From contig NZ_HG931174.1 of NCBI RefSeq assembly GCF_000582785.1, positions 397,331 through 460,401 of the forward strand: 63,071 nt of DNA, in the 5' to 3' direction. Within the stretch, counting starts at the first letter, position 1. Every line of letters starts with the position of its first letter. The translations under genes were made by a program, and so were the position numbers. Below, in pieces: positions 16,772 to 27,170 of this stretch. The notes beneath the pieces were generated by a model, which had not been told where the DNA came from, made no database searches, and worked only from the letters and a program-made list of their open reading frames with translations. The stretch is from Candidatus Blastococcus massiliensis AP3. GTDB lineage: Bacteria > Actinomycetota > Actinomycetes > Mycobacteriales > Geodermatophilaceae.

Positions 16772-17710
16772 TCAGTGACCGACGTGCCCGTTCTGCGCCA
16801 CCTCGGCCAGGAACATCTCGTGGTCCCGGATGTAGTCGCCGGCGTCGTAGGGGTCCGAGGCCAGGACGAGGAGCACGGCGTCGGCGGAGTAGCGGTACTG
16901 GGTGCCCCAGATCATGGGTGCCATGTGCAGGCCGACGTCGGGACGGTCGAGGACGAACTCCTGCCGGGTCGTCCCGTCGTCGACCACCGCGTTGACGCTT
17001 CCCTGCACGCAGACCAGGAGCTGGTGGCACCGCCGGTGGGCGTGCGCCCCCCGGACGTCCGTGGACGGAACCCCGAACACGGTGAAGAAGCGGCGTGGGA
17101 CGAAGGGCAGCTCCTGCTCGAAGTTGGCTGCCACGAGGCTGCCGCGGAGGTCGTCGGCACGGGTGAGCCGGATGACGTCGACCCCGGGCACGCGGCTCGT
17201 CGGCAGCGCGCCGGCTGCGACATCGACCTCGGGCTCGCCCAGGTCGGCGTCGACGTAGCCGACGATCCGGGCGGGGTTGCCGACCACGATGGCGTTCGGC
17301 GGCACGTCCTTGGTGACGACGGCTCCGGCGCCGACCATGGCGTGCCGGCCGATCGAGACGCCGGGGAGGATCGTGCAGTTGGCGCCGAGCGAGGCCCCGG
17401 GTCCGACGACCGTCTGCGCGAACTTCTCGGGATAGGCCTTGCTGCGCGGGAACGGGTCGTTGGTGAACGTGACGTTCGGGCCCACGAAGACGTCGTCGGA
17501 GAGCCGGACGCCGTCCCAGAGCTGCACGCCGCACTTGACGGTCACCCGGTCGCCGACCACGACGTCGTTCTCCACGTAGACGTTGTCGCAGATGTTCACG
17601 TCGGCGCCGAGACGCGCGCCCGGCAGCACGTGCGCGAAGGCCCAGATCCGGGTGCCTTCGCCGATGTCGCTGCTCTCGCAGAGCCCCATGTCGTGGACGA
17701 AGTAGTTCAT
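16772..17710 (-). CDS. WxcM-type bifunctional sugar N-acetyltransferase / 3,4-ketoisomerase
   Basis: A 312-residue fusion. Residues about 1-160 form a left-handed beta-helix acyltransferase with repeated hexapeptides (IGEGTRIWAFAHVLPGARLG and NAIVVGNPARIVG). Residues about 175-312 form a cupin of the FdtA/QdtA type with RRFFTVFGVP, RGAHAHRRCHQLLVCV and APMIWGTQY. In Xanthomonas WxcM and Shewanella FdtD the same two domains are fused: the cupin converts dTDP-4-keto-6-deoxyglucose to the 3-keto sugar and the helix acetylates the later amino sugar. The aminotransferase for the middle step is encoded at 19137-20306. ATG 17710 has AGGAG upstream and overlaps the gtrA-like stop by 4 bp. Which hexose epimer is made cannot be told. 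Confidence 0.88.
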   Translation of the reverse strand: MNYFVHDMGLCESSDIGEGTRIWAFAHVLPGARLGADVNICDNVYVENDVVVGDRVTVKCGVQLWDGVRLSDDVFVGPNVTFTNDPFPRSKAYPEKFAQTVVGPGASLGANCTILPGVSIGRHAMVGAGAVVTKDVPPNAIVVGNPARIVGYVDADLGEPEVDVAAGALPTSRVPGVDVIRLTRADDLRGSLVAANFEQELPFVPRRFFTVFGVPSTDVRGAHAHRRCHQLLVCVQGSVNAVVDDGTTRQEFVLDRPDVGLHMAPMIWGTQYRYSADAVLLVLASDPYDAGDYIRDHEMFLAEVAQNGHVGH

Positions 17711-18117
17711 CGGGAGATCTCCTGTGCAGGGGTGGGGCGGGAGACGGGAGCGAAGATGACGCGTCCACCGAGGAAGCTCAGCGGAGCAGTGACGGCGATG
17801 GTGGCCAGCGCCAGCGGGATCGACGACCACTGGAGCCGGGAATCCACGAGGTCCACCACGGCCAGGCCCACGGCGTAGACCACGAGGTACCACGCCACGA
17901 AGGCGCCCATGCGGAGCCACGAGCTCTCGGCGGAGAAGACGTACCTGCTGGTCATCACCGTCGTGAAGGCCAGCCCGAGCACGTAGACGACCGTGTAGGC
18001 CACCGTCGGCTCGATCAGCCCGGCGAGCACCGCGAGCAGGACGACGGTCACCGCGGTGTTGGCGCCCCCGACGAGGAGGAACCGCCAGGCCTGGCGCAGG
18101 TGGTCAGACCTCGACAC
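17707..18117 (-). CDS. GtrA family membrane protein
   Basis: A 136-residue protein with four hydrophobic segments. The family start is visible as RFLLVGGANTAV, and YVLGLAFTTVMTSRYVF follows in the second half. GtrA proteins are thought to flip undecaprenyl-phosphate-linked sugars across the membrane. It overlaps the GtrB-like transferase gene by 14 bp and the WxcM-like gene by 4 bp, so the three products are made together. This is the classical partner of a GtrB-type transferase. Confidence 0.88.
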   Translation of the reverse strand: MSRSDHLRQAWRFLLVGGANTAVTVVLLAVLAGLIEPTVAYTVVYVLGLAFTTVMTSRYVFSAESSWLRMGAFVAWYLVVYAVGLAVVDLVDSRLQWSSIPLALATIAVTAPLSFLGGRVIFAPVSRPTPAQEISR

Positions 18118-19135
18118 GGTCCGGCGTCTCGGAATACGTGCGAGTCCCCGGGATCGTCGGTGCGACGGCGGGAACCTGCTCCGTCGTGAGCCGCGGTGCC
18201 CGGAAGCGCTCGTGCGACATGGACACCGAGCTTGGGCGGCCCTTGCTGTTCTCGTAGGTGCGCCAGACGTAGGACCCCACGACGCCGAGGCCGAACAACA
18301 GGGTGAACGTGGAGAGCAGGACCACGAGCATCAGCGGCGTGTACCCGGCCTCGTCGATGACACCGGACAGGCGCGCGCCGACCAGGAAGGCGCCGGCGAG
18401 CACCGTGAGGACCGCACCCACGGCTCCGATCATCGTCAGCAGCATCACCGGCACGTCGGTGAACGAGAAGACGCTGTCGAGGAAGTAGCGCATCTTCCGC
18501 TTGAACGACCAGCCGCTCTTCCCCTCGGGCCGCGGGGCCCGGCGGTAGGGCACCTCGACGCGCCGGAAGCCGAGCCAGTAGAGCAGGCCGACGAGGCTCG
18601 AGTGCGACTCGTCGAGGGCGACGAGCTGGTTGGCCACCTGCCGGGTGCACCCGAAGATGTCGACGCCGCCGGCGGGCATCTCGCGGTGCACGCTGCGCCG
18701 GTACAGGGCCCAGAAGGCGCGCGACAGGAACATGGTGGTGCGCGGGTCGTCACGGCCCGCGCGGGTGCCGACGGCGACGTCGTACTCCCCCGTCGCGAGC
18801 GCCTGGAAGAACTCCTCGACGAGCTCGACCGGCTCCTGCAGGTCGGCCGCCATCGCTGCGACGAAGTCGCCCTCGGCGGCGGCGAAGCCGGTGCGGATCG
18901 CGGCGAAGGACCCGAAGTTCCGCGAGTGCGCCACCAGCTGGGAGTGCAGTGCAGCCGTGGAGAGCAGCCGGCGGAGCACCAGCAGCGACCCGTCCGGCGA
19001 GCCGTCGACGACGAAGACGGCCTCCAGGGGGCCGTCCAGCCGGGTCGCGAGCTGCTCCAGCCGCTCGACGAGGGCAGGGAGCGTGGCTTCGTTGCCGTAC
19101 ACCGGGACGACGACGGAGTAGCGGATGGAGGTCAT
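18104..19135 (-). CDS. GtrB-like polyprenyl-phosphate glycosyltransferase (GT2)
   Basis: A 343-residue GT2 enzyme. The catalytic domain shows VVPVYGNEATL, VVDGSPDGS (in place of DDGS), FGSFAAIRTGFAAAEGD, MAADLQEP and VGTRAGRDDP. Two C-terminal transmembrane segments follow at about 235-300, then a charged tail with WRTYENSKGRP. This is the layout of GtrB/ArnC-like enzymes that load a sugar on polyprenyl phosphate at the inner face. It begins 1 bp after the aminotransferase stop and overlaps gtrA. The sugar is likely, but not proven, to be the amino sugar made by this operon. Confidence 0.88.
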   Translation of the reverse strand: MTSIRYSVVVPVYGNEATLPALVERLEQLATRLDGPLEAVFVVDGSPDGSLLVLRRLLSTAALHSQLVAHSRNFGSFAAIRTGFAAAEGDFVAAMAADLQEPVELVEEFFQALATGEYDVAVGTRAGRDDPRTTMFLSRAFWALYRRSVHREMPAGGVDIFGCTRQVANQLVALDESHSSLVGLLYWLGFRRVEVPYRRAPRPEGKSGWSFKRKMRYFLDSVFSFTDVPVMLLTMIGAVGAVLTVLAGAFLVGARLSGVIDEAGYTPLMLVVLLSTFTLLFGLGVVGSYVWRTYENSKGRPSSVSMSHERFRAPRLTTEQVPAVAPTIPGTRTYSETPDRVEV

Positions 19136-19136
19136 G

Positions 19137-20306
19137 TCACAGCTCCCGCAGGGCCGCGCACACGCGGTCGATCTCGTCGGTGGTCAGCTCGGGGAAACAG
19201 GGCAGGCTGAAGACCTGACCGGAGCGCTCCTCGGTGACCGGCAGCGAGGTGCCGGCGTACTCCGCGAGGAAGGGCCTCTGCCGGTGGTCCGGGATCGGGT
19301 AGTGCACGTCCGTCTGCACCCCCGCGGCGGTCAGCGACTCCCTGGCCGCGTCGCGGTCCCGTGCCACGGCGACCGCCAGGTGAGCGACGTGGCCCTCCCC
19401 GACGGCGGGCAGTACCCGGACACCGGTCCCCTCGGCGGCCTCGACGTAGCGCGCGATGATCGCTCGGCGGGTCTCGTTCCACGCGTCGAGGTGGGAGAGC
19501 TGCACCCGGAGCAGCGCCGCCTGCATCTCGTCCAGGCGGCTGTTGCGACCGCCGTCCTCCCCGACCTCGTACTTCGCGGTCCAGCCGTACATCCGCAGCC
19601 GGCGGGCGCGGTCCGCGACGTCCGCCCGCGAGCTGGTGACAGCACCGCCGTCGCCGAACGCGCCGAGGTTCTTCGTCGGGTAGAAGCTGAACGCGGCGAC
19701 GTCGCCCAGGCTGCCCGCGCGAGCACCGGGTGCACCTGCACCGGCTGCCTGCGCGCAGTCCTCCAGGACCGCGATACCCCGGTCGTGGAGGACCTTCCGG
19801 ATCCCGGCCACGTCGGCCAGCCGGCCGTAGAGGTGGGTGACGACGACGATCGACACGTCGTCGCCGAGCACCGCCGAGACGGCCTCAGGGGTGAGCAGCA
19901 GCGTCTCCGGGTCGACGTCCGCGTAGCGGGGACGCAGCCCGGCGCGCCGGATGGCGGTCGAGCTGTACATGCCCGCGTTCGCGGCCGTGACCACCACGGA
20001 GCCCGGCGCGGGATCCAGCGCCTTCAGCGCGATCTCCAGGGCGTCGGTGCCGTTCGCCACGCCCACGCAGTGCTCCGCGCCCAGGTACGTGGCGAACTCG
20101 CGCTCGAACGCGGCGTGCTCGGGTCCCTGGACGTACCACCCGCTGCTCAGCACGCGGGCCGCCGCCGCCTGCAGCTGCTCGGACAGGCTGCCGAAGCCGC
20201 GCTTGAGGTCGTTCAGCGGGACCGTCGGCCGCCGCTTGAGGTCGTGCGGCGCGATCGCCGGCCGGGTCGCCGTCTCGAGGACCTCGTGCGCCAGAGCCTT
20301 CGTCAT
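19137..20306 (-). CDS. DegT/DnrJ/EryC1 sugar aminotransferase (FdtB/QdtB/WxcK-like)
   Basis: A 389-residue PLP enzyme of the sugar aminotransferase family. Family marks are VPLNDLKRGF near the start, the Asp motif VLEDCAQAAGA, and the PLP lysine in FSFYPTKNLGAFGDGGAV. With the ketoisomerase/acetyltransferase fusion three genes downstream it would make a dTDP-3-amino-3,6-dideoxyhexose and then its N-acetyl form (Fuc3NAc or Qui3NAc type). It is the first gene of the operon; GGGAGA lies before ATG 20306. The dTDP-glucose steps (RmlA, RmlB) are not encoded in this window. Confidence 0.9.
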   Translation of the reverse strand: MTKALAHEVLETATRPAIAPHDLKRRPTVPLNDLKRGFGSLSEQLQAAAARVLSSGWYVQGPEHAAFEREFATYLGAEHCVGVANGTDALEIALKALDPAPGSVVVTAANAGMYSSTAIRRAGLRPRYADVDPETLLLTPEAVSAVLGDDVSIVVVTHLYGRLADVAGIRKVLHDRGIAVLEDCAQAAGAGAPGARAGSLGDVAAFSFYPTKNLGAFGDGGAVTSSRADVADRARRLRMYGWTAKYEVGEDGGRNSRLDEMQAALLRVQLSHLDAWNETRRAIIARYVEAAEGTGVRVLPAVGEGHVAHLAVAVARDRDAARESLTAAGVQTDVHYPIPDHRQRPFLAEYAGTSLPVTEERSGQVFSLPCFPELTTDEIDRVCAALREL

Positions 20307-20386
20307 GCTGTCTCCCGTATTCCGCGCCCCGGTCCGGATTCTGTGACTCCGCGTGATTCCGCGAGCACCCCCGGTGGCAGTTCCTC

Positions 20387-20392
20387 ACGCTA
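20387..20392 (-). promoter_or_regulatory. Candidate -10 box of the amino-sugar/Gtr operon
   Basis: TAGCGT on the minus strand about 80 nt before the aminotransferase ATG, within the 288-bp gap 20307-20594. No good -35 hexamer is evident. The rest of the gap shows no gene. Confidence 0.35.
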
Positions 20393-20594
20393 CCGGCGGG
20401 TTGAGCCGAGAACGCGAATCGAATCCGAACAGGAACGCGATCGGCCCGTGCGTCTCAGCAGTCACAGGGCGCAGGCTCACAGCCTTGCCCGGGCGGGGTG
20501 CGCCACAGCCATGAGCGGACCGGTTCGTCACCTTTTGCGGTTGAGGCGCGACAGCTTCGGTGGCACCGGCCTCACACCCCTTCGCCGAGGCGGA

Positions 20595-22106
20595 TCAGTC
20601 GACCGCGTGCAGGCGGACCGTTCCCAGGGAGGTCTCCTCGGAGCCGATGAGAGTGCTCCCCGGCCCGGACAGGTAGCTGCCGCAATCCTCCGTCGTGCCG
20701 ATCGGGAAGACGGCGGCCTTCGGGTGGTCCCGGACGACGCCGGTCGCGGTGCACAGCACGCTCTGCGCCCCCTGCCCGAACTCGACGTCGAGGGCGACGT
20801 CCAGATGGGGCGGCAGGAGCAGGTAGACGTCGCCGTACCTGCCGCTCACGTCCTCCACGACGAGCGTGGCGTCGTCCGGCAGCTCCTCCCGAGCCTCACC
20901 GACGACAGCGATCAACTCCTGCTGCGCCGAGGAGTAGTTGGTCCACTGGACGTAGCCCGCCACCGCGCCGACCGCTGTCGCCACGACCGTCCCCACGAGG
21001 ATTCCGCGCCCCACTCGCGTGTCGTCGGGCAGTTCGTCCGCGAGAACGCACGCGATCACCCAGAGGGTCAGCCCCACGGGGGCGGCGATGCGCTCGATGT
21101 CGTTCAGGTGCAGGACGGTCGACGCGTAGGCGAGGCCGGCCAAGGGCGAAGCGAGGGCCAGGGCGAGGAGGCTCCAGACCTGCCACCGCGCCAGCCGGCC
21201 ACTCAGCCCGAGCGCGATGACGGCCACGACCACGACCACCAACAGCAGGAGCACGGCCTTGCCGTGGAGGACGAGCGTCCGGAGCAGCGCCCGGAGCAGC
21301 TGTCCCGGATCCCCCAGTCCCTGGGACAGGAATCCGGACTCGTAGGTGTCGGCGCTCAGCCTGGGCGCGATGACGACCGACCACGACATCACCGCCCCCA
21401 CGGTCGCGGTGGTCACGACGACCAGAGCCACGCCCCGACGACCGGCCGCGGCGGTCACCGCCAGGGCGACGGAGGCGAGGACCAACGTCCCGGCCGGAGC
21501 CTGGTAGGTCAGCATCCCGAGCGCCGGCGCGACGACCACGAGGACCAGCCACCGGCGGTCGCCCGCGTGCAGGTAGCGAAGCGCCGCGCCCAGCCAGACG
21601 ACGACGCCCAGGATCGCGACCTGCGACGGCATGAAGCGCAGGACGTCGCCGGCGACCCACCACGGGTGCAGCGCGACGGCCAGCCCGAGGACCCAGCGCA
21701 CCCACCACGACGAGACGAGGGGTCGCAGCGCCCACATCGCCAGCAGGAACTGGGCGACCGCGACGAGCGCGAGGACACCGTACGGGCCGGCCATCGCGCC
21801 GTCCGCGGCCACCATCCCGGTGTAGTGCGGCACGACGTGCAGTGGTCTGCCGAGATTGGCGGAGAACCGGTCGGCGAAGCCGCCGAGCCCCTCCACCTGC
21901 CAGGCCCACGCGAGAGCCCAGTCCTCCAGGAGAGCGCCCTGCCACGGCCGGAAGTGCAGCGCGGCCACGAGTACCGCACCCACGACCGTGAGCACCGTCA
22001 GCAGGACGCCGTGCTCCGTCCTGCCCTGTTCCGACGGCGCCGTTCGGCCGGGCGGCTCGATCGCCTCGTGTGCGTCGAGCGTGGCGGTCGAGGTGCTGGA
22101 GGACAT
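20595..22106 (-). CDS. Polytopic membrane protein, possible GtrII/GT-C glycosyltransferase
   Basis: A 503-residue protein with about eleven hydrophobic segments and a hydrophilic C-terminal domain of roughly 100 residues. After the first segment it has LLEDWALAWAWQVEGLGGF followed by NLGRPLHVVPHY, similar in layout to the acidic loop and GRPL motif of the GtrII (glucosyl transferase II) family. Such proteins take a polyprenyl-linked sugar flipped by GtrA and attach it outside the cell. It lies just upstream of the GtrB/GtrA operon on the same strand. The family assignment is by motif only and could be wrong; a general membrane protein is the alternative. Confidence 0.6.
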   Translation of the reverse strand: MSSSTSTATLDAHEAIEPPGRTAPSEQGRTEHGVLLTVLTVVGAVLVAALHFRPWQGALLEDWALAWAWQVEGLGGFADRFSANLGRPLHVVPHYTGMVAADGAMAGPYGVLALVAVAQFLLAMWALRPLVSSWWVRWVLGLAVALHPWWVAGDVLRFMPSQVAILGVVVWLGAALRYLHAGDRRWLVLVVVAPALGMLTYQAPAGTLVLASVALAVTAAAGRRGVALVVVTTATVGAVMSWSVVIAPRLSADTYESGFLSQGLGDPGQLLRALLRTLVLHGKAVLLLLVVVVVAVIALGLSGRLARWQVWSLLALALASPLAGLAYASTVLHLNDIERIAAPVGLTLWVIACVLADELPDDTRVGRGILVGTVVATAVGAVAGYVQWTNYSSAQQELIAVVGEAREELPDDATLVVEDVSGRYGDVYLLLPPHLDVALDVEFGQGAQSVLCTATGVVRDHPKAAVFPIGTTEDCGSYLSGPGSTLIGSEETSLGTVRLHAVD

Positions 22107-22380
22107 GCGGTCCGCAATCTGTCGGGGCCGGAAGCGACGGGGCTCGCTGCGAGCCCTACCGGGGCGCCTCGTGACTGGGTGTGTTCATCCGAGCGCGACC
22201 GGTGGCGTCGCCGACGATACGGGACGGCTCCGACCCCCAGCGAGTCTTCGGACGAGCCGTCCGCCGGCCGCTCCCGCCGCCCCCACCCGTCACACGGCGA
22301 AAGGTTCTCGGCTTGCGTCGACCGGCCCGAGCGGGATGGACCGGTCCGCTCCGCGCTGCGGCTCCCAGGACAGCGTCGGG

Positions 22381-23796
22381 TCAGGCGCGGGCGCAGTCCT
22401 GAACCGTGGCGCGCCCCTCGACGGGGTGCTGGAGGCCGGTCACGCCGACCGCGAAGACAGCCAGGACCGCCACGACGAGGAAGCCGGACCGAACCCAACC
22501 CGCCCGGTCGCGAGGAGTGTGCAGCCCGTCGGCCACCAGCGCCGCACATCCGGCGATACCGATCAACACCAGCACCAGCGCGAACCGGCTCTCCGGGGCG
22601 GCGGACAGGAGCGAAAGCAGGGTCCCGACCCAGACGAGCAGAGCCGCCACCTGGGCCAGCGACAGGACCCGCAGCCCCCTCGTGACCACCGCGTGCAGGC
22701 CGACAGCCGCCCCGGTGACGGCCACGGCGGTGACCAGGACGGCGATCAGGGCGTTGACCCCGGGCGCCTCGTCGGAGTACGGCACGGCGAGGCCCCAGTG
22801 CAGGGCGGCCGCGACCTTCTGCGCCGACAGGACCGACGCCTCGACCGGGTGGGACAGGAACGCGGCCACCAGTCCACCACCGGACGTCGGGGGCGCGTCC
22901 TCGACGGCCTGCGCCATCGACGGGCTGCAGTAGAACAGTGGCGCCACGCTGTCGGGAGTGACCAACGTGTCGTAGCGGACCGTGAAGGAGGCCCAGTGCG
23001 CCTGCCGGCCGGACAACCCGAAGGTCTCCTCCGGCCACGGCAGCCAGGAGGTCCCGCGCGCCAGGTTGTACAGGCTCTGGGGCAGGAGGGCGGCCGCCGC
23101 TCCGGCGAGGAACCACAACCCCGAGATCCTGCGTGCGACCAGGACCGCGATCACCACACCGGCGACCGGGAGCAGCACGGCCGGCCGCAGGTTGAACGCC
23201 AGACCAGCAGCAGCGCCCGCGACCAGCAGATGCTGCCACCGGCGGCCGTGGAGGGCGATCGTCGCGGCGAGAAGGAGCGACGCCGCCCAGACGTCGGTCA
23301 GCGGGATGGGGGCGAACCCGGCGAGCAGCAGCCCGGTCCCCAGGGCGCATGCCCACACCAGGCGGGGGGTGACCGGTCGCCAGATACCGACGAAGCGCGG
23401 CAGGAGGAACGCACCGGTGCCCGCGAGGAGCAGGGCGTTCTGGACCATGACGGCGAAGGCAGCTCCCGCTCCACCCGCCAGGGTGACGACCACACCGGCC
23501 GGGAGGTACAGGAAGCTGGTCGCGATGCCGCGCAGCTCCAGCCTGCCCGCGGCGTGCAGGTCGCCGCCCTGCAGGATCGCCATGGTGGCGTTCCAGTAGG
23601 TCGACGCGTCGGCGTAGAAGACCGACGCGGGCTGCTGGAGGCAGGTTGCGAGGACGACCAGCGCCGCCGCGGCCCACTGCGCTCGACGGACGGGCGTCCG
23701 TAGCCCCAGCCACGCCTGCCGGCCGGCGGGCGGTTCCCCGGGCCGCTCCGGGGAGGGGCCGGGCCGCTCGACGACGGCAGAATTCCGGGCGGCCAT
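22381..23796 (-). CDS. Polytopic membrane protein, GT-C glycosyltransferase-like
   Basis: A 471-residue integral membrane protein with about eleven hydrophobic segments. The first external loop contains FYADASTYWNATMAILQGG, with acidic residues where GT-C enzymes place their catalytic Asp, but I cannot name the family. ATG 23796 gives a 50-residue Pro/Arg-rich cytoplasmic N-terminus. The frame runs further upstream but across a terminator-like hairpin, so the shorter start is chosen. The gap to the next gene downstream is 274 bp (22107-22380) and holds nothing I recognise. Location beside other glycan genes suggests a surface polysaccharide role. Confidence 0.65.
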   Translation of the reverse strand: MAARNSAVVERPGPSPERPGEPPAGRQAWLGLRTPVRRAQWAAAALVVLATCLQQPASVFYADASTYWNATMAILQGGDLHAAGRLELRGIATSFLYLPAGVVVTLAGGAGAAFAVMVQNALLLAGTGAFLLPRFVGIWRPVTPRLVWACALGTGLLLAGFAPIPLTDVWAASLLLAATIALHGRRWQHLLVAGAAAGLAFNLRPAVLLPVAGVVIAVLVARRISGLWFLAGAAAALLPQSLYNLARGTSWLPWPEETFGLSGRQAHWASFTVRYDTLVTPDSVAPLFYCSPSMAQAVEDAPPTSGGGLVAAFLSHPVEASVLSAQKVAAALHWGLAVPYSDEAPGVNALIAVLVTAVAVTGAAVGLHAVVTRGLRVLSLAQVAALLVWVGTLLSLLSAAPESRFALVLVLIGIAGCAALVADGLHTPRDRAGWVRSGFLVVAVLAVFAVGVTGLQHPVEGRATVQDCARA

Positions 23797-23825
23797 GGTC
23801 GGGAGGCTAGCCCGCGCGAGGTCCT

Positions 23826-23848
23826 CCACCGGGCATCCGGCCCGGTGG
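23826..23848 (-). terminator. Hairpin terminator after meaB
   Basis: Perfect 9-bp arms CCACCGGGC and GCCCGGTGG around ATCCG, about 58 bp past the meaB stop and just before the next gene's start. It probably ends the gcs2-mutAB-meaB transcript. Confidence 0.65.
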
Positions 23849-23905
23849 CAGCCACGCCAGCCCCTCTGCGTCCCTGGCGTCACGGCAGGGTGGGCCGGAA
23901 GCTCC

Positions 23906-24919
23906 TCAGGCGGTGTCGGCGGCGGCGTCGTCCGGGTGCGCGAGGAACGCCTGCAGAATCTGTCGCGCCGCCAGCGCCGGCGTGAGCTCACCCGCGAGCA
24001 CGGCCTTCTCCAGGGTCGGCGCCAGCGCCCGGACGTCCGGGTGCGCCCGCAGCGAGTGCTCCAGCCCGTCGCGGACGAGCTGCCAGGTCCAGCGCACCTG
24101 CTGGGTGCGCCGGCGCTCGTCGAAGGCGCCGGATGCCTTGGCCCGCTCCTGGTGCTCCACGAGCTTGGCCCATACCTCGTCCATGCCCTCGCCGGTGAGT
24201 CCGGCGCAGGTGAGCACCGGGACGTCCCAGTCCTCACCGTGGCCGCGCAGCATCCGGATCGCCTGCCCGAGTTCGCGGGCCGCCTTGCGGGCGCCCGGAG
24301 CCCCGTCGCCGTCGGCCTTGTTCACCGCGATGACGTCGGCGATCTCCAGGATCCCGCGCTTGATCCCCTGGAGCTGGTCGCCGGTGCGGGCGAGTGTGAG
24401 GAACAGGAACGAGTCGACCATCTCCGCGACGGTGATCTCCGACTGCCCGACGCCCACGGTCTCGACGAGCACGACGTCGTAGCCGGCGGCCTCGACGACG
24501 ACCATCGACTCCCGCGTCGCCTGCGCGACCCCGCCGAGGGTCCCCGACGTGGGCGAGGGGCGGATGAAGGCGTTCGGGTCGACGGCGAGCCGGGCCATGC
24601 GCGTCTTGTCGCCCAGGATCGAGCCGCCCGAGCGCGCCGAGGACGGGTCGACGGCGAGGACCGCGACCTTCGAGCCCGCCGCGGTGAGGGTCACCCCGAG
24701 CTGGTCGATGAACGTCGACTTCCCGACGCCCGGGACGCCGCTGATGCCGACCCGGCGTGCTCCCCCGGCGTGCGGCAGCAGCTCCACCAGGAGTTCCTGG
24801 GCCTGCTCCCGGTGGTCGGCCCGCCGGGACTCGACCAGGGTGATGGCACGCGCCATGACCCGCCGGTCGCCGGCGAGCACCCCCTCGGCGAGCGCGGGGA
24901 CCTCGATCGGACGGCTCAC
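23906..24919 (-). CDS. meaB: MeaB, methylmalonyl-CoA mutase-associated GTPase
   Basis: A 337-residue G3E-type P-loop GTPase that protects and reloads the B12-dependent methylmalonyl-CoA mutase. Walker A is GVPGVGKST, followed by LAVDPSSARSGGSILGDKTRM, ETVGVGQSE (switch region) and NKADGDG. Length is normal for MeaB/ArgK. I place the start at GTG 24919, which has GGGAGG 5-10 nt upstream, rather than GTG 24940, which has no binding site. It follows mutB by 43 bp, the standard arrangement. Confidence 0.95.
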   Translation of the reverse strand: MSRPIEVPALAEGVLAGDRRVMARAITLVESRRADHREQAQELLVELLPHAGGARRVGISGVPGVGKSTFIDQLGVTLTAAGSKVAVLAVDPSSARSGGSILGDKTRMARLAVDPNAFIRPSPTSGTLGGVAQATRESMVVVEAAGYDVVLVETVGVGQSEITVAEMVDSFLFLTLARTGDQLQGIKRGILEIADVIAVNKADGDGAPGARKAARELGQAIRMLRGHGEDWDVPVLTCAGLTGEGMDEVWAKLVEHQERAKASGAFDERRRTQQVRWTWQLVRDGLEHSLRAHPDVRALAPTLEKAVLAGELTPALAARQILQAFLAHPDDAAADTA

Positions 24920-24962
24920 GCCGCCTCCCCCAGGGCCCACATGGCCATTCTGGCCCTTCTCA

Positions 24963-27166
<2,204 letters not shown>

Positions 27167-27170
<4 letters not shown>

